From SZUA-287 sp036397975 (GTDB taxonomy: Bacteria > Bacteroidota > Ignavibacteria > UBA10030 > UBA6906), in the NCBI GenBank assembly GCA_036397975.1, contig DASWHW010000163.1, forward strand, positions 1 to 35,290: DNA of 35,290 nt. The letters are read 5' to 3'. Position 1 is the first letter of the stretch. Each line of letters begins with the position of its first letter. Both the position numbers and the translations under genes were made by a program. Below, piece by piece: positions 30,101 to 35,290 of this stretch. Below the pieces are notes generated by a model, which saw only the letters and a list, made by a program, of their open reading frames with translations, was not told the origin of the DNA and made no database searches.

Positions 30101-31591
30101 GGAGCCGTCGCCGCGTATGAAATCAACCACATCCAATCCTTCAGTCGTGTACCACTTTGCAACTATGTTGTTTTGGATTTCTTTCAAGTAGGAGTCAGCA
30201 CTTCCGTAGAAGCTACTGAGGCTCTCCTTGTAAACCGTTTCAACAAAGTCCAGAATCGGCGCACATATGAAGGCGTCATACTTAATGCGTTCCATACGCA
30301 GCTTTCCCGTCGAAGGCAGCAAAAATGCACCATTCTGCCCCACATCACCGTAAAAGACTCCACCGGAATGGAAGTTCTCTACAATACCATTTTGCGTGAC
30401 AGCCGGACCATCAAAGACACCATGAGCGAGAACATCGGGGCGAACTTTGGCAGCAATCCACTTTGCCTTGTGAGCAAAGAACTCGTTCCGAGCCGACACT
30501 CTTGTCCCTTCAGTCAACTCTTGTTGTGTGTCCGCGTGCCAACGGACAGCCATACCGCTCTCTGCCCCAAAGTTGTTTCGTTTTTCAATAAGAATGTCAA
30601 AATCAACCCTATAATTGCGCAACAACGTTGCCTCGCCCTTCAGAAGAACCAACGCGGCATACTTGCCGTTGGCTGAACCATCGGGTTCAATCCCGTGATT
30701 CTGTGGTTCATTGGGGTCGTAAGGGTAGTAGAAGCCAGCTCCGTTTGCTGTTGCGTCACACGAAATCACACCTGTATAGAAATCGAGAAACCATTCGCCC
30801 GTATCAATTGGATGTGCTGGATTCCAAACTCGAAGCCAATCAGAATCAAACGTCGCCAGAGAAGAGTTGAGATTATAGAATTCACCATCTTGATCCAGAT
30901 CTCGCACAACGATGTTCCGGAATTTTGTACTTGACCACCCAGCGAGGATAGCAATTGTGCCAGAATGGTTGTACACGAGGGGAAGTGAGGAATGGTAGAA
31001 AGTTTCGAACAAAACCCCATTGTTAAACCACGTACGTAGCCGTGTGCTTTGTGTCCCATTGAAGGTCGTATCCTTGACTTCAACAGTCATTGAATACCAT
31101 GTATTCTGTTGAAGGTTCTCTCCAAGCCACTTTCCTCCCTGATAGACACCGGCCCGGTAGTTTCCCCACCCAAGAAATCCATCAGCGCATCCATTATCTC
31201 CGTCCACATAGTACGGAGCCTGGAACGCCGTGTTTGCTTGACTGACAAATTCCGTAAGGTAACTTTGGAGCTTCGTGGTCTTGTACATATACAGAATGCT
31301 CGACAGATTATATCTCATCTGGTCATATGCCATTTCATATTGGGCTTCAATCAGATGGACGTCTGGCCAAGCGCTTCTCGGATAAGGGTTCGGTGGAAAG
31401 GCTGGTTCACCGGAGAGGTATATTGAATTCCAATCATACGGTTGAGTTGGCCATTGTAAGACGGGTGGTGGGTCTTGAGCAGGGAGAAGAATTACTCCCT
31501 CCCCAAAAGGGACTTCGTATTGCGCGAGCAGGTGTGTTTGCATGAAGAGAAATACAAACAACAGCTTTATACTATCCTTGTATGGTTTCAT
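27113..31591 (-). CDS. Large multidomain secreted protein with T9SS sorting domain
   Basis: A 1492-residue exported protein. Signal peptide 1-24 (LLFVFLFMQTHLLAQ). Residues about 30-720 are an unassigned, aromatic-rich region: an alpha-helical start (EAQYEMAYDQMRYN), a concanavalin-like beta sandwich (about 110-420, e.g. WYSMTVEVKD, YRVDFDILIEKR) and a second helical part with SMCNWNSYRHFYGEF and GIHLHCWLSGG. A fibronectin-III-like domain follows (about 730-820, YFNVYKRVYG to IYQYKVRSQDW). A right-handed beta-helix spans about 855-1180 and ends with the typical NNWWGTRDDPSG. A helical, TPR-like stretch lies at about 1200-1390, then a Por-type C-terminal sorting domain (NFPNPFNPTTHIRF, IYDVLGRQVAEL, LASGVYLARF-like). 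GGAGG precedes the ATG. A polysaccharide-acting surface protein is plausible; no catalytic motif is recognised. Confidence 0.85.
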   Translation of the reverse strand: MKPYKDSIKLLFVFLFMQTHLLAQYEVPFGEGVILLPAQDPPPVLQWPTQPYDWNSIYLSGEPAFPPNPYPRSAWPDVHLIEAQYEMAYDQMRYNLSSILYMYKTTKLQSYLTEFVSQANTAFQAPYYVDGDNGCADGFLGWGNYRAGVYQGGKWLGENLQQNTWYSMTVEVKDTTFNGTQSTRLRTWFNNGVLFETFYHSSLPLVYNHSGTIAILAGWSSTKFRNIVVRDLDQDGEFYNLNSSLATFDSDWLRVWNPAHPIDTGEWFLDFYTGVISCDATANGAGFYYPYDPNEPQNHGIEPDGSANGKYAALVLLKGEATLLRNYRVDFDILIEKRNNFGAESGMAVRWHADTQQELTEGTRVSARNEFFAHKAKWIAAKVRPDVLAHGVFDGPAVTQNGIVENFHSGGVFYGDVGQNGAFLLPSTGKLRMERIKYDAFICAPILDFVETVYKESLSSFYGSADSYLKEIQNNIVAKWYTTEGLDVVDFIRGDGSSPAQYGGWRADGLQDQMSELGVCRIWSRMSRLSKTPHWLTVTLADPSPYLPPPPLLSAWYDTIFLAMARLWISRTWVENGPRGSMCNWNSYRHFYGEFAGGSSDLLHSAQQMEFLMEAYEAGILTEEEIALVPGLFINNAWNGQSGAGIHLHCWLSGGDSGYPPSGDTRYNWDRFISLSAIDFRIWECANDFATKYHSVTFRHYYFYVQEALLLYYVKYGIPRNFNVNTISGGGTNVDFAWSNPSDYPSSAERPNGTGLRYFNVYKRVYGQSWSDIPYATVSTATHSFADADLDPTTIYQYKVRSQDWTEAFRNESEDSPVITVYQGEVVDLLDDGTVLSGETSLSKSLLLPPGNLVTISGTTTLSAPVGTTRNFWSFGTLSISESSALSINTSVSLRCLIHPNGGARFEMGNNSSILVSGTLQAVGSPENSIVFALQQGATGWNGIALNNSCQAEASVEYCTITGAANALLVGEQAQFSMSNCTIENSSIGVQVTQWLGDCPVEPAPKFITSNTMVNMGMGIYLNTIAEVHIDNNLIRGYWSSRNEPEEISAGVRCVSSSPKMVGNRIEGFGYGVHAMDGSSPELEDGLNGGYNVLTGNYIGVKCQDESHAVLGFLSGAQWDVGGQNSIYGNEGGDVVLLNKSVVFAQNNWWGTRDDPSGQFIIEEGSELFYEPWLEEDPNEGNSPAFAKGGKVIAKSVLNELSPDQSGGKGNPMLNPIPESMRQVLTERSRGRHVEALDLLRLMVRNRQLPVDVRRWAVSQLIAIAQRLSNTGISSFLRGAEATYPTLLRSVRAALPPSYVVERSESEAFASYDANVLMYPNSDIERRALYGKFVITLFNSRDTNRARILYDAIHNRYPSSAEKYLSEIQLALYNGSLSLQLRQGMNITSASQSNSISVPTDFALRQNFPNPFNPTTHIRFDLPEVSNVSLIIYDVLGRQVAELVSGEYDVGYHSVPWNASSFASGVYLARFTATDAIGSVRLSTTQKLVLTK

Positions 31592-31624
31592 ATAACCTCC
31601 AGCAGAATGTAAGTGGGGAAAATA

Positions 31625-31640
31625 CCGTTTGAGAAAACGG
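31625..31640 (-). terminator. Hairpin between the two T9SS cargo genes, weak terminator
   Basis: CCGTTT (31625-31630) pairs with AAACGG (31635-31640) around four bases, followed on the minus strand by TATTTTCC. It lies about 68 bp after the stop of the upstream propeller gene and 34 bp before the next ATG. It may give partial termination or be an mRNA-stability hairpin. Confidence 0.35.
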
Positions 31641-31707
31641 AGTTACTTTGCGTTGGAATGAATGAACAGGTAAGACGCGGAATCTGGTAGAGAGCAGAAA
31701 ATAAAAA

Positions 31708-33885
31708 CTATCTCAAGAGAAGCATTTTTCGAACGGTTGCATTTTCATGTGCGACGAGTCGGTACAGATATATCCCGCTTGCAAGATGAGAAGCATCAAA
31801 GTGTGTTTCGAAGTACCCGGAGTTAAGATTTTCATGAACCAACGTCGTTACTTCTCTCCCAAGCAGGTCATAAACACGAAGCGAAACAAACCCTGAGGTG
31901 GGTATTCCAAACCGGATTGTCGTAGTTGGATTGAACGGATTGGGAAAATTCTGTTCCAGTTCGAAGCGCTCGGGTAGCACCGACCCAACCGTCTGAACTG
32001 ACGTGATTCCTCCGCCATTCGTTGTGTGGAGAATTTCACCCGATCTTCCTGATATCCACGCAAGATTAGATGACACGGCATCGACCGAATACAAGGGTAG
32101 TTCGCCCGGGTTGCCTCCCGGTCGTTGAACGGTCCACGTTACTCCCCCATTGGTCGTGGCAACAATTCTCCCTTGCCCTCCAACAAACATCACTCCTTCC
32201 CCAACCGCCCAGCCTGTATCACGGTTGACGAAATGAACCGAACGATATCCGGCAAGGTTCGTTGAGTCAGACGTCATCCATTGAACACCGCCGTTGGTGG
32301 TTCTTAAAATCAAGTGTTTACCTGCAGCCCACCCATGGCTGCGGTCAACGAAATCAATGGAGGTGAAAAGACTTACCCCAGCATTTGCTTGAAGAGTCCA
32401 ATCGACTCCTCCATCGGTTGTGGCGTATACAAGTCCGGATTCTCCAGTGCACCATCCGTAGCTTGAATCAACAAAATCTATGGCGTGAAGGCGAACAGAT
32501 CCGCTGGAAACACTCTGCGCTGCCCAATTCTCCCCACCATTCGTTGTATAAAGGACCGTGTTCGACTCAGTTGCTGCCCATCCTTTTCTGGAATCAATAA
32601 ATGACAGACCGGTTATCGTGGCATTCCCTGGAGCTACCGTTCTCGACCAGGTCGTTCCGCCATCAGTGGTGGACATGAAAACGCTTCCACTTGCCAATGG
32701 AGCGCCACCGCCGGCAAAGGCGTTGTCTCTGTCAATGGCCGCCAGAGCCCACATCACCCCACCTGTCGCCGAGGTCTGGGTTCTCCAGTTCTTGCCACCA
32801 TCGGTTGTTCGCATGATAAGTTCCCTGTCCCCAACGACCCATCCCACCGAATCGTCGACCATATCAATTGAGAACAGCGATATCCTTGGTGATCCAGCTT
32901 TATGTGTCCAAGCTCGCCCACTGTCCGAAGTGCCCACAATCTCATCAAGACCCACTGCAAAGCCGTGACCCATTGGGTCAACGTCAATTCCGAAAAGAAT
33001 TCTCGCTCTCGTTTCAATGGGTGGTAGGCCCGTGGCCAGGTTCCGCATTGAAATGGGGAAGTAGTCCAGGGGCGGATCAACCCGACTGTCCCACATTGTG
33101 GAGAGGACAAGGGAATCGCTCAGCATTACAACGTCAGTCGGGTAAACTTGGCTCAAGAATAGACCTTCCGTCCAGGTTCTTCCGCCATCTGTGGTCTTCC
33201 ACGTGAATCCCGGGCTGAATGTCTCTATTGCCCATCCAGTGGAATCGTTGAAGAAAGAAAAACTGTTCAGTTGAATGTTGCTTATGGAATCCCATTGCGC
33301 ACCAAAGTTAGTAGTTTCTAAGACAAACGATCCACCACACCATCCTTTTCCATTGGGCAGAAAGAACACATCAGCAAATCCGATTGTTTGTCGTCCACGA
33401 TACTGCGTCTGCCAATTACTGCCCCCACTGGTCGTGGCCAATATTTTTCCACTGTCACCGCACGCCCACCCCCGCATTGCGTCCAAGAAGAATACAGACC
33501 AATACCGATTGCTCGGATCAGAGAACTGTGTCAGCCACGATTGCCCGCCGTCGGTTGTACGCATGATGAAACCCGAGAACTGAATGTTGTCGCCACCCAC
33601 AATCCATCCCAGCGAATCGTTGACGAATTGAATGTCATTAATGTATAGTGGGAGAGTTCTGCTTAGTTCAATCCACGTTTCGCCCCCGTCCAGTGTGCTT
33701 ACAACAAGGCCAGCGGCGGAATCATGCCAGCCCGAAACCCACGCATGGAGGCTATCCACAACGGAAACCGCTGTCAACTGCCAGCCTGAGTTGATAGGAT
33801 GTCGGCGTTGCCAGTCTTCTGCTGGCAGCTGCTCAACCAGAAGCGTTGCAACGGTCATAAGAAGAAAGCGTGAGTAGAGTCTCAT
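31708..33885 (-). CDS. Secreted BNR/Ycf48-like beta-propeller protein with T9SS sorting domain
   Basis: A 725-residue exported protein. An N-terminal signal (MRLYSRFLLMTVATLLVEQLPA) precedes 12-13 repeats of the BNR/sialidase-type Asp-box (TTDGGxxW; e.g. STLDGGETW, RTTDGGQSW, YTTNGGENW, ATTNGGVTW). These alternate with Ycf48-like strands containing GW (AWVSGW, GWIVGG, GWAVGE). This suggests two seven-bladed propellers. Catalytic sialidase residues are not evident, so binding or structure is more likely than hydrolysis. The C-terminal 80 residues are a type IX sorting domain (LEQNFPNPFNPTTTIRFGIP, LRVYDLLGREVTTLV, ASGIYLYRLVA). The start at 33885 opens the signal peptide; the GGAGG lies 16 bases away, unusually far. 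A clear promoter is at 33951-33979. Confidence 0.9.
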   Translation of the reverse strand: MRLYSRFLLMTVATLLVEQLPAEDWQRRHPINSGWQLTAVSVVDSLHAWVSGWHDSAAGLVVSTLDGGETWIELSRTLPLYINDIQFVNDSLGWIVGGDNIQFSGFIMRTTDGGQSWLTQFSDPSNRYWSVFFLDAMRGWACGDSGKILATTSGGSNWQTQYRGRQTIGFADVFFLPNGKGWCGGSFVLETTNFGAQWDSISNIQLNSFSFFNDSTGWAIETFSPGFTWKTTDGGRTWTEGLFLSQVYPTDVVMLSDSLVLSTMWDSRVDPPLDYFPISMRNLATGLPPIETRARILFGIDVDPMGHGFAVGLDEIVGTSDSGRAWTHKAGSPRISLFSIDMVDDSVGWVVGDRELIMRTTDGGKNWRTQTSATGGVMWALAAIDRDNAFAGGGAPLASGSVFMSTTDGGTTWSRTVAPGNATITGLSFIDSRKGWAATESNTVLYTTNGGENWAAQSVSSGSVRLHAIDFVDSSYGWCTGESGLVYATTDGGVDWTLQANAGVSLFTSIDFVDRSHGWAAGKHLILRTTNGGVQWMTSDSTNLAGYRSVHFVNRDTGWAVGEGVMFVGGQGRIVATTNGGVTWTVQRPGGNPGELPLYSVDAVSSNLAWISGRSGEILHTTNGGGITSVQTVGSVLPERFELEQNFPNPFNPTTTIRFGIPTSGFVSLRVYDLLGREVTTLVHENLNSGYFETHFDASHLASGIYLYRLVAHENATVRKMLLLR

Positions 33886-33908
33886 CGTCGTCTTGTAACA
33901 ACCTCCAT
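33882..33908 (-). CDS. Possible 8-codon leader ORF before the propeller gene
   Basis: ATG at 33908 opens MEVVTRRR and stops with TGA at 33884-33882, overlapping the ATG of the propeller gene (ATGA). The GGAGG that would serve the main gene lies inside this mini-ORF. Translation could therefore reach the main gene by coupling. This is seen only as sequence; expression is unproven. Confidence 0.2.
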   Translation of the reverse strand: MEVVTRRR

Positions 33909-33950
33909 GATGAAAACCTGCGGAGTCAGGATGACCCATCACACAGCTTA

Positions 33951-33979
33951 AAGATACTCTTTCATTCAAGCGAGGTCAA
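33951..33979 (-). promoter_or_regulatory. Promoter of the propeller gene
   Basis: TTGACC (33979-33974, 5 of 6) and TATCTT (33956-33951, 4 of 6) are separated by 17 bp on the minus strand. The predicted start is near 33944, about 60 nt before the ATG at 33885. It begins just past the stop of the LuxR-type gene. Confidence 0.55.
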
Positions 33980-33984
33980 GGCCC

Positions 33985-34024
33985 GGAGGTAACAGAATCG
34001 GTTACCTGGAGGTAACAGAATCGG
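33985..34024. repeat. 23-bp-period tandem repeat at the end of the LuxR-type gene
   Basis: The 17-mer GGAGGTAACAGAATCGG occurs at 33985-34001 and again at 34008-34024, separated by six bases. Within it AGGTAAC (33987-33993) and GTTACCT (34001-34007) form 7-bp inverted arms. The repeat encodes the C-terminal TDSVTSR and contains the stop codon of the LuxR-type gene. Confidence 0.75.
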
Positions 34025-34735
34025 TGACATTGAGTGGGCGATTGTCGGAAATGGAATGCTTTTCGGACAAATGGGTCTGAGATAACCCAATTCCGCGGAC
34101 ATATTGGAGAAGTACATCGCGATTGTGTATGCCGAGTTTCTTCATCGCGCGTGCAAGGTGCTTGTGCGCAGTGTTCTCGGTTATCCCCTTAACGCTCGCC
34201 GCTTCCTTTGTCGCATATTTCTCAGATAGAAGTTGCAAAAGCAAATACTGCTTCTTCGAGAGTGTGCGTCGCATCTCCTGTCTCTTTTCTTGTTGGCGCT
34301 TCCTGTGCGTGATCTCCTGCTGCATACCCCAGATGCCGGCAAGATGTCCGTCTGCAACGTCGCTCGCAACGTTATTCACAAACCACCGCGGATTGCCTGC
34401 CCTGTCAACTTCATGTGTTTCAAGATTCCTGGCATTGTATCCAGCTTTTATGAACTCGCGGACGGTTTCGATGTTCCTTGGGTCTTCTTTGCTGGCAAAA
34501 AAAGGAGGAGGGGTGTTTCGAGAAGTTCATTCGGTGAGGAGAAGCCATACATCCTTGCGAATGACTCACTGCAAAAATCAAGAAGTGGTTCTGCGAACAG
34601 ACGTTCAATCTGTTCGTCTTCGTGTAGTTTTGTATCAAGAGGCTGTGGAAAGTAAGCGTGCCAGAATCCAATGTTGCTCTCCCGGAAGAACATCTGGTAA
34701 ACCCGGGCCTCAAACTCCAATTGCCTTTGGTCCAT
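34002..34735 (-). pseudogene. PAS-LuxR transcriptional regulator split by a frameshift
   Basis: The N-terminal part starts at ATG 34735 (GGAGGAG six bases upstream) with a PAS-like domain (QMFFRESNIGFWHAYF, CSESFARMYGFSSPNELLETP). Near 34499 a T7 tract shifts the frame. The frame then stops at 34448, while the sequence continues in another frame as KEDPRNIETVREFIKAGYNA, THEVDRAGNPRWFVNNVAS and GIWGMQQEITHRK, the end of the PAS domain. A LuxR/GerE helix-turn-helix follows (LSKKQYLLLQLLSEKYATKEAASVKGITENTAHKHLARAMKKLGI). One added T (or two removed) restores a regulator of about 244 residues. The new ATG at 34379 alone gives a shortened HTH protein. Sequence error, recent mutation or slippage are all possible. 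No receiver domain is present. Confidence 0.8.
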
Positions 34736-34790
34736 TACTCCTCCTGTTCTGGGGGAAAGTCATTGGTAGGTTGGCTTTCTTTCTGGCACC

Positions 34791-34954
34791 CTGTCCGGGA
34801 TTTACCGGCTCTGTAAAAGCGGGACAGATACTTCTCGATCGCTCTATAAAGTATCACCAAACGAGACTCGTATCAATACCGTGTTCACGGTATTTTTCGC
34901 TTTGCACAAGCCGATATGAATTATTGGCTTGCCGGACAACCGGGACGGTTGTCC
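34791..34954. ncRNA. Array of five consecutive hairpins, possible structured RNA or operator cluster
   Basis: In order: CTGTCC/GGACAG (34791-34796, 34822-34827) enclosing TTTAC/GTAAA; GATACTT/AAGTATC (34827-34833, 34849-34855); AATACCGTG/CACGGTATT (34875-34883, 34886-34894), followed by T-run 34893-34897; AAGCCGAT/ATTGGCTT (34908-34915, 34923-34930, one G-T pair); GGACAACCG/CGGTTGTCC (34934-34942, 34946-34954). The third would act as a plus-strand intrinsic terminator although no plus-strand gene precedes it. I match it to no known RNA family. The strand is undecided. Confidence 0.4.
34875..34897 (+). terminator. Orphan intrinsic-terminator-like hairpin
   Basis: A 9-bp perfect stem with a two-base loop (AATACCGTG/CACGGTATT) is followed by TTTTT at 34893-34897. 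On the plus strand no gene lies upstream of it. It could end a short RNA, attenuate the downstream CusF-like gene, or be an operator for the adjacent LuxR-type protein rather than a terminator. Confidence 0.4.
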
Positions 34955-35095
34955 TACTTCATGCTCCTACAAGTCCACCATAATATTTCTTCGAACGCAA
35001 GGCAGAGTTCGCATCCTCTCATTTCAAATTCTATCCAACTTTCCCTATCTTTCCTCCGCTCCCTTATCATATTCACACTTGAAAATCAGGACACA

Positions 35096-35290
35096 ATGAG
35101 ACTATCAGTTATTTTCATTTCCATATTTGTATTGACAGGCTGCGGAAAGCAGGACACACAGCAGGTCGATCTCGTTACGTTTCCACTGAAAGGAATCGTG
35201 GAGGAAGTCGATACGGCCAAAATGCGCGTGACCATTGCCCACGAAGAGATCCCGGACTATATGATGGCAATGACAATGCCGTTCAAAGTG
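35096..35290 (+). CDS. CusF-like copper-binding lipoprotein, possibly CusF-SCO fusion (3' end outside window)
   Basis: The first 65 codons of a plus-strand gene. Residues 1-16 are a lipoprotein signal (SVIFISIFVLTGC, lipidation at Cys16). The visible domain, PLKGIVEEVDTAKMRVTIAHEEIPDYMMAMTMPFKV, matches the periplasmic copper-binding CusF fold: the HEEIPxYMMAMTMPF stretch carries the Met residues used for Cu(I)/Ag(I). In many bacteria this N-terminal domain is followed by a SCO1/SenC domain for cytochrome oxidase copper-site assembly; whether that is so here lies beyond the window. No Shine-Dalgarno is evident (CAGGACACA precedes the ATG). A second copper-related locus besides copZ-copA. Confidence 0.85.
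   Translation, partial: MRLSVIFISIFVLTGCGKQDTQQVDLVTFPLKGIVEEVDTAKMRVTIAHEEIPDYMMAMTMPFKV

Larger units (their letters stand above)
34741..35095. other. Gene-free stretch holding a hairpin array
   Basis: This 355-bp space lies between the divergent LuxR-type gene and the CusF-like gene. It has no supported ORF. Its middle (34791-34954) contains five successive inverted repeats, listed separately. From 34955 to 35095 it is pyrimidine-rich on the plus strand, and I see no convincing promoter there. Confidence 0.7.

Noticed and set aside
34123..34983. 286-codon plus-strand frame across the LuxR-type gene and hairpin region
   Set aside because: It is antisense to the PAS-LuxR reading frames, which have clear homology. 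Its Cys/Ser/Leu-rich translation is low in conserved pattern and it reads through five hairpins.
1..35290. tRNA or rRNA genes, CRISPR arrays, insertion sequences
   Set aside because: No tRNA cloverleaf arms with a GGTTCGAATCC-type T-loop, no rRNA-like conserved stretches, no regularly spaced repeats with unique spacers, and no transposase or integrase frames were seen.

Overview
The window is a gene-dense bacterial chromosome segment with roughly balanced base composition. It most likely comes from the FCB group, close to Ignavibacteria/Chlorobi or a neighbouring Bacteroidota lineage. Two large secreted proteins end in the Por/type IX secretion sorting domain (NFPNPFNPTT followed by VYDLLGREV-like strands). 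An ExbB - several ExbD - TonB - PstS-like - TPR cluster is also characteristic of that group. Many genes still carry good Shine-Dalgarno sequences (GGAGG types), which fits Ignavibacteria-like lineages better than classical Bacteroidia. Taxonomy is inferred, not proven. Almost everything reads on the minus strand; only a glycosyltransferase, a NUDIX hydrolase and a partial copper-binding lipoprotein read on the plus strand.

Layout. 1-289: 5' part of an exported, probably outer-membrane protein, with sigma70-like and sigma54-like promoter candidates upstream. 533-2260: crcB - DUF190 - RDD protein - an ArsC-like gene broken by two frameshifts. 2362-3504: GT4 glycosyltransferase. 3496-6428: yhhQ-type transporter - uncharacterised protein - fumarylacetoacetase. 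6538-9349: copper export operon copZ - copA - Smr protein, with a perfect palindrome over its promoter. 9454-10041: CoA-pyrophosphatase-type NUDIX. 10094-12142: membrane pyrophosphatase, apparently K+-dependent.

12404-23435 is the most coherent block. A KinB-like histidine kinase and an NtrC/AlgB-like sigma54 activator are followed by an operon of STAS protein, ExbB, three ExbD and TonB. After a strong terminator hairpin come a small two-helix membrane protein, a PstS-like lipoprotein and a TPR protein, then a second, separately transcribed tonB. Upstream of both the STAS and the second tonB gene I find TGGCAC-N5-TTG (sigma54-like) elements, each with TTGC-N5-GCAA-type dyads 130-210 bp further upstream. 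This suggests that the two-component system controls TonB-type energisation.

23495-26962: an overlapping four-gene operon (EVE protein, CNNM/CBS membrane protein, outer-membrane-like protein, secreted EEP-family nuclease/phosphatase). 27113-33885: two T9SS cargo proteins, a 1492-residue multidomain protein and a 725-residue BNR/Ycf48-like beta-propeller. 34002-34735: a PAS-LuxR regulator split by a frameshift at a T7 tract. 34791-34954: an array of five consecutive hairpins in the intergenic region. 35096-end: start of a CusF-like (perhaps CusF-SCO) lipoprotein.

No rRNA, tRNA, CRISPR array or insertion sequence was recognised.
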